Shown piece after piece: positions 29,281 to 40,673 of a stretch of 64,000 nt of DNA (positions are counted from its first letter, which is position 1; every line of letters starts with the position of its first letter). The DNA is from Anastatus disparis (taxonomy: Eukaryota; Arthropoda; Insecta; Hymenoptera; Eupelmidae). The translations under genes and the position numbers were made by a program. The notes under the pieces were generated by a model. The model had not been told where the DNA came from. It saw nothing but the letters and a program-made list of their open reading frames with translations, and ran no database searches. The stretch spans positions 1,017,001 to 1,081,000 of the forward strand of contig JAFFSR010000242.1 in assembly GCA_017163975.1 (NCBI GenBank), in the 5' to 3' direction.

Positions 29281-30337
29281 TGAAAAGCAAAGATATACCT
29301 GTAGTTCATATGTCCTTGAAAAATTTATTACAAAAGTTATTAGAAATTGATGGTTTGTTTAATGCATTAGAATCGCACATGGATTATCTTAGTAAAGAAG
29401 AAAATGTATTAAGTAATTTTATATAAGTTAATCTATGGAAAAAACAGCTCAGTAATTTTTATGAAGATGGCATTGCATTACCCTTATTAGTGTTCTTTGA
29501 TGACGTGGAAACCGGTCACGCTTTATCTTCACATGCGGGGAAAAATGCTGTTGGTGCTGTATATATCACCATTCCTTGTTTGCCGACCAATTTCGCTTCT
29601 AAATTAGCTAGCATTATGGTTTCAGATGTTTTCTTTACAAAAGACAGAAAAAAAACACAGAATAAAAAAATTTTCAATAGACTGATAATTGAATTAAAAG
29701 AATTAAGAAGTAAAGGTATACAAATAGAGATTCAGCAAAAAAAAATTAAAATATATTTTATTACTAGTTTAATTATTGGTGATAATCTGGGCTTAAACAG
29801 TATCTTAGGATTTATTGAATCTTTTACAGATACACACTTTTGTGGAATTTGTGTAGCAGGACCTGATCAAACAAAATCAGCAGTCAAAGAAGATTCTGCT
29901 ATTCTACGGACTAAAAAAAATTATGAATTAGATGTCAAAAAGAACGATAACCGAGTTACAGGTATCAAAGAGCCATGTATTTTCAATGACCTACAAGATT
30001 TTCATATAATTGAAAACTCATGTCTCGATATAATGCATGAAATTTATGAAGGTGTTGCAAACTATGTAATGTCTGAAATATTGCTGACATTACTAGAGAA
30101 AAAATATTTTACAATACATCACGTAAATGATGTATTAGAATCCATGAATTTTGCGTTTGAAGAAATCAACAAATGTCCACAAATCGACATCGAGTACGTA
30201 AAAAGGCATACAAAATTGAGAATGTTTGCATCTGAGACATTATTTTTTACAAGGTACTTTGGGTTTATGGCAGGGAGAAAGTCCCAGAGGACGAAGAATG
30301 TTGGCAATTATATAAAATGCTTCGTGAGATTATTCAT

Positions 30338-30768
30338 ATAATTACAACGACCGAGAGGAATAACGCCGTAACTCGGCTTAGATCCCAAAAATCCCATAAC
30401 TCGGCAATTGCTTGAAGAACCCCATAACTCAGTAAAGATTTCAAAAACCCTGTAACTCAAAAACTTATTCTTTTTATTTAATTTTGTAGTAACAAATCTG
30501 CAGGATTTTAAAATACGATGTCTACAAAATGAGCATGATTTAAAATGCAGAACAAAATCAATTTTATTGTGTCTATTCTACAGAAATTGTATCTCCAAAT
30601 CCTACAAAATTGTCACTTAAAATTGAAGAAAAACAATAGGTTTTTGAGTTATGGGGTTCTTGAATCAAACGCTGAGTTATGGGGTTTTCGAAATCTTCGA
30701 CGAATTATGGGGTTTTTGAAATTTTTGCGGAGTTACGGGGTTATTCCTCTCAACCGTCGATTAGTGCC
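30338..30768. mobile_element. Foldback element with internal tandem repeats
   Basis: Arms begin GAGAGGAATAACGCCGTAAC and, inverted, GAGAGGAATAACCCCGTAAC. Inside each arm a unit of about 28 bp, containing CCCATAACTCGG, is repeated three to four times. It interrupts the Tnp2-like transposase; target duplication not resolved. Confidence 0.7.
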
Positions 30769-30954
30769 CCTATGCTCTCTCAACCAAGTATACTGCAATT
30801 AGAAATGATGATAACAGAACACCATTCATTATATAAACGTTCATATGGTGACTTAAAGCCGAAATTTCATCTTCTATTACACTACATTAAACTTACATTG
30901 CAAAATGGACCTCTGTCAAAAATATCATGCATGAGATTTGAGTCTAAACACCAG

Positions 30955-31536
30955 TAGACCTCCGTCCGTCGACCTTTTTGTCAAGTCATTAATATCAAGC
31001 TGAAACTTTCTAGATCGCTTCATTTCAATGAGTCGGACAAACTTTTTATCTGGCAAAAATCTCGGTAGTGGGGACTAAATCTGCTACAGGCCTTCAAACA
31101 TGTCGATAATTCCGGGTGCCAAAAATTTACTAATACCAAGTCGATTCTTATTGAAATTTAAAGATTAGTCAATGAGAAAGTCGAAAAGTAGATTGTCCGA
31201 CAAAATTAATGGGGACTATCCGCCAGTCCAACATACTGAAAATGTTGGAAATCCCTACTCAAAAAAGTGATTAATACCAAGCTAATTTTTTTTTATGGGT
31301 AAATTAAAGTTAATGTAATATAACCGTAACGTTGTCCGACAAAGAATCGACTTGGTATTAGTAAATTTTTGGCACCCGGAATTATCGACATGTTTGAAGG
31401 CCTGTAGCAGATTTAGTCCCCACTACCGAGATTTTTGCCAGATAAAAAGTTTGTCCGACTCATTGAAATAAAGCGATCTAGAAAGTTTCAGCTTGATATT
31501 AATGACTTGACAAAAAGGTCGACGGACGGAGGTCTA
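30955..31536. mobile_element. 582-bp foldback element, CAG target duplication
   Basis: Arms of about 195 bp with ends TAGACCTCCGTCCGTCGACC and its inverse. CAG lies on both sides (30952-30954, 31537-31539); removing the element and one CAG rejoins the transposase frame (ESKHQ-ELKS). Centre has CCAACAT / ATGTTGG. Non-coding. Confidence 0.85.
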
Positions 31537-31639
31537 CAGGAATTAAAGTCGATTATAAAAACATCTGCATAAAAAAAGAATGCTTTAATGACCATTGGAA
31601 TGAGACATTTACATCTAGAGATTCCGGGTAAGACCACTG

Positions 31640-32768
31640 CAATAGAATGAAGGGCTCGTTCGTTGGAAGTGCTTTTCCTTCATGCAGATTCTTCATTCAT
31701 GTGAACGTTCCTTGAGCATGCGTGCACTTGATTTCTCAGTGCACACGACTGAGAATATTTGATGAACATTTGTACATGAATTTGTACACAAATAATAAAA
31801 TTTATCATTATATAATTAAAACTATTAGGAATAATTCTTTTATTTCAATTTTTGTAGGAAATAATATATTATATTTAATTTTCTTACATTTTACAAATGA
31901 TTATAATATTAATGCGATTTGCACTTTTTTTACGCTTTTCACTTATAATTGAATAAGTTTTTAACTTTACACGTTTGATTAATATATTATTATAATAATA
32001 CTAACTATTTAGTCTAAATAAAGCTAATTACAACTAATTGTAACTAATTAAAACTAAATTTAATTATTTTAATTGTCTCAACCGATCTTGTTATTTTTGT
32101 GATTAACAGTCAGCTGATTGCTCTGTACCGCCGCAGTCACTGCGCGCTACTATCGCCGTGTGCTCTTCGTGCTTCACATGCCCCATTTTCATGCAATTTT
32201 GAAATATTTATTAAAATATTTTTGCATATTTTTAAATAAAAAAAAATTATGTTAAAAGATAAAAATTTAAACTATCAAATGCAACAAGTTTTATGAATTA
32301 AAAATATTATTTTCAAGTTGCTTCAGACGAATAAAAAATGAATGCAACCTTTTTTTTATGATCCGATTTTGAAACTTATTTAATTACCTATTAAAAATTC
32401 TTAATTACATTGTAAGTTTAGAGGAAAATAGTAAAAGTATTCCTAAATAAATTTTCATTGATATTTTAAATTTAACATTCATTATTATTTATAATATTAG
32501 GGTGTTAAACTCAGTCGCCTTAGTTGCTGTGCTCCACCTTCCCCTACACACATGTTTGTAAAAATAAGAAACTCCGTGTGTTAACTCTACAAAAATTTTT
32601 GTATTGTTTTTAAAAGTATACGGAAATTTTTAAATCACAAAAATTTTTATGTTGATTTTACAAATATGTTTGTGAAATTTTAACGCAAAAATCTTTGCAC
32701 AAAAAAAATTTGACGAATTACACAAAAATTTTTACTATGTACATGCGTGTGTATTTGTATGTATGTAA
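31640..32768. other. No gene seen
   Basis: Very AT-rich sequence. Only short accidental frames; a CACAAAAATTTTT motif recurs weakly at 32580-32730. Confidence 0.5.
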
Positions 32769-32799
32769 GTGTGCATATTTACGTACCCTATTGAAAAAT

Positions 32800-33062
32800 T
32801 CAGATGGATATCCACGTGGATGATCCTCGTGGATATCGATGTGGATGGAAACATGGATTCCATGTGGATTCAAATGGAAATCTGCGTAGATGATCCACGC
32901 GGATATCCATGGGAATCATCCACGTCGATTTTGCAGATAAAACAACGTAGATTTTGAAGTAGGTAAATTTGTTGTTAATAATGAAAGATATTTTTATTAA
33001 AAATATCTTTCATTATGAACAACCAATTTACCTAGTTCAAAATCTACGTTATTTCATCTAAA
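32800..33062. repeat. GTGGATATCCAC repeats and a near-perfect hairpin
   Basis: 32805-32930 repeats variants of GATATCCACGTGGATGATCC. At 32935-33062 two arms of about 55 bp (AACGTAGATTTTGAA..., AATAATGAAAGATATTTTT and inverse) meet head to head with almost no spacer. Confidence 0.7.
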
Positions 33063-33297
33063 TTTATTGTTAATAATTCCAATTGGAAATTCATAATGGA
33101 ATTCCAATTAGAATTTTAGAAATCTAACGTAAATTTATGAATATTTAGAAGTGACTAAATATTATTTTAAAATAAAATTTTTTTATGTTTTTCATTGCGA
33201 CTTATAAAAATATCTCTGTTTATTGATTAAAACAGAACGTAAGAAAGCAGGCTGAATGATCGTCGTTTTCGACCAAATAAAACTGCCAATTTATAAG

Positions 33298-33512
33298 CTT
33301 TAAACTCTTTCATTCTTTTCGTGCGCATTTGCTTGCCATAAGAAAGTCAATAGATAGAAAGCGTGGTAGCCCCCTGGCGGTTAATTATCAGTACTATTAT
33401 ATAAATGTGTATATTCATATTCGATGATTAGCCACCAGGGGGCTGCCACGCTTTCTATCTATTGACTTTCTTATGGCAAGCGAATGCGTACGAAAAAAAT
33501 AAAAGCTGTATA
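33298..33512. mobile_element. Foldback element, about 85-bp arms
   Basis: Arms contain GCTTGCCATAAGAAAGTCAA, TAGATAGAAAGCGTGG and GCCCCCTGG in inverted copies around a 45-bp spacer. Outer ends AGCTTT/AAAGCT. Few mismatches, so young or under gene conversion. Confidence 0.75.
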
Positions 33513-33966
33513 TAATTAATGTTTGTAAAAAATATTTTCATAAAACAAAATACAAATTATCTGGAGGTTATTATGTAAATGAATATTTATTATACAAAAA
33601 TAAAAAAATGTTTATTATTATTTTAGAATTACAAATAGATTAGCATTTTATTATTTATAAATAATTACCATTATTTAGAATTTTACTTTTCGAAAATATA
33701 ATTATGTACATAATATGATCAATGATATTATATAATAGAATAAAAATGAATACATCAGTCATTTTTCAATATTCAAAGTAACAGCAAACAAAGACTTTAA
33801 TTTTTACATAACATTCCCATTGAAAATAAAACTTTATCTAGTATGAACATTGATTTGGAACGGTACAAATAGTGTGTATATTTCCTGCATGTATATGAAT
33901 GCATATTTTATCTATAGTGTTTGTTTCTATTGCGATTGAAGCGTTACTAATATGTATTACTTTTTT

Positions 33967-35290
33967 TTAAGGTAAATTGAAATTATCTTCAAAAATATCT
34001 GCGACATTGACAGGATGACATATTGCGTACTCTTGTTTATTAACTGGATCAACTGTAAAATCAATTATCTGAATTAAATTTCCTTTTGCAAATAAATTAT
34101 CTGAACGTAGTCTCAATTTCTTACAAGATGTATACAAACATTCATCTTTCACCATTTTTCTATGTACCCTGCTATCATCAAGTAATTCTAGATTCTCTAT
34201 CCACCGCAAAGGAGCTGCAGGCTTGGTTCCAAAGTATCGTGCATGTGTTGTTTTAAACGTATTGATGGCGTCTTTTTTTCGATATGATTCACAAATCTTA
34301 ATATATCAGAGTCAGGATGATTCAAAATGATTTTTTAATACCAATTACTGCCTTTCCATACTAATGATTCGGTAAATTTGATACAAAACTCCTTTTGCTG
34401 CATGAATTCTCCTAATCATACGACCATCACCACTTTCAAAACAAAACCCTGAATGTGTCCACAAAGGACCCCAATCGTCGGTACTTTGCGCTAAATGTAA
34501 TAACTGGTGTACGTTAGATGTTATTGCTGTTCTTGTATAAAAAAGTTCCGTGTAAGCCACAAATCTTTTTAAAAGAGAATCTGCCAATTGTAATTCATCT
34601 ATAGAAATATTATTTTGTAATAAAATAAAATACGCCTATACGAGAAGACACCAGTGTTTCAAATAAAGTTCGAAACGTTCGTCGTATTTAAAAACTCGTC
34701 GATCGTTTCGATTTGTTGATCTGATAATGAATATGGCACGCCATGACTATTCACCCAATATTTTAGAAATTGATCGGCTATTCCAAGATCAACACAGTGC
34801 ATGCTATTCCGTACAAAACTTGATACTACATCAAAACCATGATCAAAATATATGCAAATTGTTGGTTTATTAACACCGAAAACAGTTTCACCTGTTCGTA
34901 AGTTCTGATGCATAAATCTCATCATGTTTTTATTAGTCCTCATTACAACAACAAATTCGTCTAACAGGACATATTTGATGCTGCCGCCTCTTCTATATGC
35001 TAGATAATAGCCAGGATGCAAGCACTAGTTACATCCGTAATAAGCATTAAATTGCTTCATGCCTTGAACAGGAGCACGTGCGGCAGAATCAACGCAACAG
35101 CATACCGTGTAAACAAATATGTGCTACATTATTCCTCTAAAGTTACACTGAAGACCTTCATTGAAAAGTCGATTCATGCGGTTAATGAACGAAGTTAGAA
35201 AAATTTCCATATTGGGCTTATCCTTTCCAAACCACAAACAACAAATTATAAGATGAGCACTCCGCACTTTGAAAGACAGCTTATTTATAA
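33967..35290 (-). pseudogene. Tnp2-like transposase (second lineage), several lesions
   Basis: Reading down the minus strand from about 35285: LIICCLWFGKDKPNMEIFL, a TAG (35124-35126), CCVDSAARAPVQGMKQFNAY, YGCN, TAG (35025-35027), CLHPGYYLAYRRGG, then FVRNSMHCVDLGIADQFLKY to a stop at 34659. Further frames give DELQLADSLLKRFV-type sequence, VHQLLHLAQSTDDWGPLW, FESGDGRMIRRIHAAKG (34345-34587) and WIENLELLDDSRVHRKM (33967-34209). VDS-AR-P-QG with a GC-x2-C-x-HPG zinc segment, and MH-DLG, are typical of Tnp2-type enzymes (Transposase_21). It is a different subfamily from 29283-31620. Left flank 33513-33966 holds no gene. Confidence 0.7.
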
Positions 35291-36007
35291 TGATTTGAAT
35301 GGGCCGAATTGAGAACTTTGAACTCTCAAATACTGGCGATCCAAGTATTGAAAGTGGCGGTTACAAAAGAGTTTTTCTTTTCATCTGGTAATGAGTCTCT
35401 TAATTGTCTATATAAAAATCCAGTATGAAATTCATTAAGTGCATCGTTGTTCAGTGTACGGTTATGCACTACAGACTCATAATATTCATGATTTTCTTCC
35501 AAAAGATGAAATATTCCACTTTCTGGATTAATTATAGCGCAAAAATCTGTATACGTAGATCTTTCAATGAAAAGTTTATATTACATCTCACTCATGCAGC
35601 TCGAAAATCTTCTAAATTGTATTTTTTAATATACGATTTACAATGCGGACAAAGTGCGTGATATTCTAAATCATGGGGCGCGGTAGCGCCCCGAAAAGCA
35701 AGTTTGCGAAGCCGCATCGTGCGCGACGAGACCTATTTACTTTAAGTTTCAAATTTTAAAAATTGAAACTCGCAAAACATATATTAAATATATGTATTTA
35801 CTTATTAATTACTTGTAAATATATATATAATATAATGCTAATAAACATTTCATACCAAAAACAGTTAAAAAATGATGTATTTATTATTTTTTGTATGATA
35901 TATAGGCTAGACCTGCGATTTCTTGTTTTTAATAATTTTCTCATTCAACCAAACGTATGAGACGGGAGTTGCGCGCGCAGTTGCCTGAGCAGGCGTACGT
36001 GTATAGA

Positions 36008-36056
<49 letters not shown>

Positions 36057-36204
36057 AAAATGTGGCATATGCATAGAGTGAATGAGAGAGAACGAGTAAC
36101 AGCAAACAGCAGTGTCTTGAAAGTGACGAACATAGAAAAAAGAGAGTCCATTCATATATACATTAGAATGAGTACGAAAGAGACAGCAAGAATAACAGCA
36201 GTAT
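35291..36204. other. Mostly non-coding, with GC-rich palindrome and (GA)n
   Basis: 35330-35440 may hold the N-terminal remnant of the preceding transposase (minus strand FHTGFLYRQLRDSLPDEKK). 35675-35695 has GGGGCGCGGTAGCGCCCC; 36012-36051 is a (GA)n microsatellite. No other gene seen. Confidence 0.5.
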
Positions 36205-36656
36205 ATATGATGTACACTTGGCGGAAAGGATATTTTTCCGAATGTGTACCTCAAATGGCAGCGCCGCATATTTTACCACAGACATAAGAAAACTTCAAAT
36301 TATGCATTGAGTTTCGCATCATGATTATTTTGTTTTTTCTTATAGGTTATTCATGCAAAATTCAAATGATAACAATTTAAATTTTATTGCTCATATAATT
36401 TAAATTCCCAATGTTAAATTCTATATGATTATTGAACTAAGAAATAAAAATTTTATTTAATAAAATAATAATTCGAATCATGAAAAAAGAAAGTAATATT
36501 GTTTGTTTACTAAAATTATGTCATTAAGTAATGAGTAACGATGATGCGAAATTTGCTCTATAATTTGGAATTTTCTTATGCCTGTGGTAAAATATGCGAT
36601 GTTGCCATTTGAGGTTAACATTCGGAAAAATATCCTTTCCGCCAAGTGTACATACA
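36205..36656. mobile_element. Foldback element, 120-bp arms, 210-bp spacer
   Basis: Arms share TGTACACTTGGCGGAAAGGA, TATTTTTCCGAATGT, CTCAAATGGCA and CGCATATTTTACCACAG in inverted order (36205-36327 and 36540-36656). Non-coding. Confidence 0.75.
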
Positions 36657-36763
36657 CATATATTAAATCTGATTGCTTTGATGCTATCATATATTTGAAG
36701 ATTAATCAGCTGTTGCGTTGCTCCACATTTGCTTCAATTTTTGAAAATACAGTACAATTCTTA

Positions 36764-37376
36764 CAAGGAGAGTGTTTCACCTTCGGGTCACCGTTTTTGC
36801 TCAAATTTTGGGAATGTTTTCTGGATGCAGAAATATGAAGAAAGCCAAAATTTTAGAGGCCAACGCTCAATATTTCCCTACTTATAGTTTCTCAGAATCA
36901 TTAGCTAGAAGCTTAAACCTTTTTTTAAATGAAAGCTGAGCTCAAATCCTTTCGAAATAGTAGTTATAGCATATCGAAATATTATTTTTTCCCAAAGCTA
37001 TAGCATAATAAAGATTGAACCCAATTTTAGCTTTTATTATTAATTAATGTTTTAAACAAAAAATTCAGGTCCAATCTTTATTACGCTCCAACTTTGGGAA
37101 AAAATAATATTTCGATATGCTATAACTACTATTTCGAAAGGATTTGAGCTCAGCTTTCATTTAAAAAAAGGTTTAAGCTTCTAGCTAATGATTCTGAGAA
37201 ACTATAAGCGTTTGAAAATCTAGTAACTTTTTTAGTGATTTTCTTTGATAGCCTGTAACTAGGGAAATATTGAGCGTTGGCCTCTAAAATTTTGGCTTTC
37301 TTCATATTTCTGCATCTAGAAAACATTTCCAAAATTTGAGCAAAAACGGTGACCCGAAGGTGAAACACTCTCCTTG
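36764..37376. mobile_element. 613-bp foldback element, CAAGGAGAGTG termini, TTA target duplication
   Basis: Termini CAAGGAGAGTGTTTCACC and inverse; TTA on both sides (36761-36763, 37377-37379). Long arms (about 245-300 bp) include TTCGGGTCACCG and AAGCCAAAATTTTAGAGGCC. The same terminal eleven bases and TTA duplication mark the 12.4-kb interval that starts 30 bp downstream. Confidence 0.85.
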
Positions 37377-38248
37377 TTAGTGTGATTATTATTATTTATT
37401 TACTTACAAGGAGAGTGTCAGGGTATCGGGACTCAGATTTGGCTCAAACTGCTAGTACAGCTTTCTAATGTCTAAAATAGATCATCCGTAGAGCCACAGA
37501 GTCTAACGATTCCCTAATCTCACACAATTGAATTTCTTATTTTTGAAAATTCAGAGTCGACGAAAGTCATAAAAATGAAAAATCCAATTTTATGCATAGT
37601 TCTATTTCCATTGAATGATCTGTAATAAAAAATATAAGTTTAAATAAGTAAAATAAATTCTAATACATAAAAAATAAAGACAATTTGTTTATAATTTTAT
37701 TTTATGTTTAACTATTACTTCATTTTAATACACAATTTCAAAAATAAAACAAGTATCTTACCCGTCACAGTTACATTTCTATTCTTCTTTGAATAATATA
37801 TTTGATTATTCTTTTAGCCAAATAAATATGGAAATAGATTTTATATATTTTCATTTGAAATATACTGAAAAATTATTTATTTATGCCCCGTGTCCAACTT
37901 TAATATCTTCGTTTCTTTCTGTATCTTGAAATGTAGCTGTATGAAGTAATAATTATAATAATAATTTCATTTTTGCCTTATTTTATCAGCTATTATTCTT
38001 AAATTCTTTGCAAATTTATGAACTCTTGAAAGTGACTTTAAAACTAAATGATAAGCTTAAAAGTATTCGCAAACTTTCTATACTTATCATACTATTTTAT
38101 CACATAGCCAGTCGATGGCCCATGCTTGCAATGCTGTCAAAAACATTTTTGCACATACAAATCTGGATAATAATGTTCTCCTATTTCTACATGATTCGTT
38201 GACTTTTTAATTTTTTCCATAAAATTGCACCAGTATGATGAAGCTAAA

Positions 38249-39588
38249 ATAGTACATTGTTAACCAAGGGAGTAAAATAGGTGATTTTTGCCCAAGTTGA
38301 GCTTGGCGCCCGAGCGTAGCGAGGGCGACAATAAAGACGAGGACAAAAATACCTTTACTTCCGTGCTTAACATAATACTTTTTCATACACGAAGAGCGTC
38401 GAATTCATCTTCACTGAATATATATTCATTAATAAAACATAGAAGTATATCAAAATTAATATATGATATTTGAAAAAATGTGAAAATAAGACTATTGAAT
38501 TTGTCTAAGCTGGAGGCAGCTTGAGCCGGGAGCCGAAGGGGTGCAGGTCAAAGTTCCCGCAGGGGGTTGGGAAGGCGAAGCCCCCGCTTTTAATAAAATA
38601 GTTAAAAAATCATTTAATTAAATTAAAACTAAAATTAAAGAAAGTGCCGACAAATCCACCAACTTATCGACAGATCAACTCATCAAATCTGACGATTTGT
38701 ATACCTATCGTAACCATCAACTAATCGAACTATCAACTCATTGAACCATCGAACCATCAACCCATGAAACCATCAACCCATGAAACCATCAACCCATCGA
38801 ACCATCAACCCATCGAATCATTAACCCATCAGACCATCAATCCATGGAATCATCACCCATCTAACCATCAACCCACGGAACCATCACCCATTGAACCATC
38901 AACCCATGGAACGATCACCCATCGAACCATCAACCCATCGATCACTGAATCTATCAACCCATAGATAAATTCATCTATCCACTCATCGGCTCATCAACCA
39001 TCGAACCATCAACCTATTATCCCATCGACAAATTCATCTATCCACCCATCGGCTCATCAGCCATCAAACCATCAACTGATCGAACCTCCAACCCATTATC
39101 CCATCGATAAATTAATCTATCCACCCATCGGCTCATCAACCATCGAACCATCAACTGATCGAACCTCCAACCCATTATCCCATCGACAAATTCATCTATC
39201 TGCCCAACGTCCTATTAACTCATTAATTCAGCAACCCATCAGCATACTCATTTATTGACTCATTGATATAATTATTTGTCTACCCATCGATTCATCGCCA
39301 TATTTATCAATTCGACTATCGAACCATTTAACCGTCATTTCGTTGTCCCATGAATCCATCTATTAATTCATTGACCTGTGTACCCATCATTCTATTTATA
39401 CATCGATTTATCCATTTCGTATAGCTTCAAGACACGAAAAGTAAATTTTTATTGAAAACAGGGAAAAAATCAATCACGCTTGTGATTGAAAACTACTTTT
39501 TTACTCTAGGGTAAAAAAGAGCTATTTTAGCCTCTAAGAATAGTCATCAAAAATTGAATTTTACGCTCTGAGTGTGAAAAAATATATT
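38249..39588 (+). repeat. Hairpin-capped repeat, copy B, with CCATCAAC minisatellite
   Basis: Starts AATAGTACATTGTTAACC. A hairpin follows whose arms hold GTAAAATAGGTGATTTTTGC and GCAAAAATACCTTTACTTCC, with CCCGAGCGTAGCGAGGGC at the tip. A GC-rich GGGGTGCAGG...GGCGAAGCCCCC block (38535-38580) is next, then a long minisatellite of variants of AACCATCAACCCATCGA (38690-39420). It ends in the shared CTCTGAGTGTGAAAAAA. A 66-residue open frame in the minisatellite is not a gene. Confidence 0.8.
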
Positions 39589-40100
39589 TTAAAAAATCAC
39601 AAAGAATTTGTTTTTATTAAAAAGAAAGAGTTAGGAAAGAAATAAAATAAAATACTTATTTAATTAAAAGGAATGTCTATTATAAAATCCTATGCTACTG
39701 CATTTTATAACCTTTTTGTAACACTTTTTTAATATTCATAGATGCTAGAGTATACAATACACGCAGTTACGTAGAGTAGAGTCGTTGCCTAGATACACTA
39801 GTAATGGCGGATGCGCGCGCAACTAATTTACAATGCAGAGCAGAAAAGTTTCAGGCTCGTGGACGTGGATCAGTATAACCTGAACTCATAACAAGTTGGT
39901 GTTGTGACTTTGAATAAGATTAAGATGAAGTTATAAAATCCAGTTGTAAGAGATGATTGAGATGGACATGTGCATGACAGTGTTTACACCGATTGATTAT
40001 TGTTACAGGTAAGATGCAACTTGTTCCTTATTAATTAAATATCAAACTGATTGGGCCTATGTATTATTATTATTATAGGTATAGAAGACAAGTAGAAGAA

Positions 40101-40449
40101 ATGGAGGAGGATAATTACAGAATAATGGAATTTCCTTTTGAGCCACAGGTTAGTTTCAAGTTGCACAGAAAATGTGAACTTTTAAATTAAGATTTTCCTA
40201 ACCTCTTATAGCCTTTCCTGTATCCTTTAATAATGCATAATGCATTATATCACCCACTCTATCTATAATATTTAATTTCTAATTTATATGAATTTATTGC
40301 TACAGCGAAAAACTCCAATTGATCACAGGCAAGGATCAGCGATGATATCCAAGCAACTAGAACAACATAAAATACTTATATTATCAAAGTTATCCTCAGC
40401 TTCTTGGATTGAAGATAATGATGTCCTGTTATTATTAACTGCAAATTAA
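40101..40449 (+). CDS. Small two-exon gene (63 residues), function unknown
   Basis: Exon 1 40101-40148 (MEEDNYRIMEFPFEPQ) ends at a GTTAGT donor; exon 2 40306-40449 follows ATTGCTACAG and reads RKTPIDHRQGSAMISKQ, then LLLLTAN and TAA. The 157-bp intron has good consensus ends and the phases match exactly. Upstream, ACAG and ATAG acceptors before 40011 and 40080 suggest non-coding 5' exons. It converges with the transposase pseudogene on the other strand and may be an accessory protein of the same element. No family recognised. Confidence 0.4.
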
Positions 40450-40673
40450 GTAAGTAATTAATAAATATTCAATGTTAATTATTAAAAACTCATAGAAATA
40501 AGTGTTTAAAAATAATTTATTTAACATGACCTAAGGTTCATTCAACAATAATGCTGCAGATGAAAAATAATTTTATATAAATTTTGTATAAATATTAAGA
40601 GTTCATAGTAACATTATAAATATTAAAATATACTATTGAACATTAAGAATTCAAACAATTTTTAAAAACTTAT

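Larger units (their letters stand above)
29283..31620 (+). pseudogene. Tnp2-like (CMC/KDZ type) transposase, split by two insertions
   Basis: Coding runs from KSKDIPVVHMSLKNLLQKLL (29283) past an in-frame TAA (29424-29426, probably CAA before) to LLVFFDDVETGHALSSHAGK. It then has the core IIGDNLGLNSILGFIESF, a zinc pair HFCGICVAG, and ENSCLDIMHEIYEGV, and breaks at about 30338. After a foldback insertion it resumes SAPMLSQPSILQLEM, LKPKFHLLLHY, MRFESKHQ, breaks again at a 582-bp foldback (30955-31536), and continues ELKSIIKTSA, NALMTIGMRHL. FDD, GDN and MHEIYEG match the acidic residues of Tnp2-type transposases. A cut-and-paste enzyme, now dead. Confidence 0.7.

Noticed and set aside
38764..38964. 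66-residue plus-strand frame rich in Pro-Ser-Thr-His
   Set aside because: It is translation of the CCATCAACCC minisatellite, not a gene.
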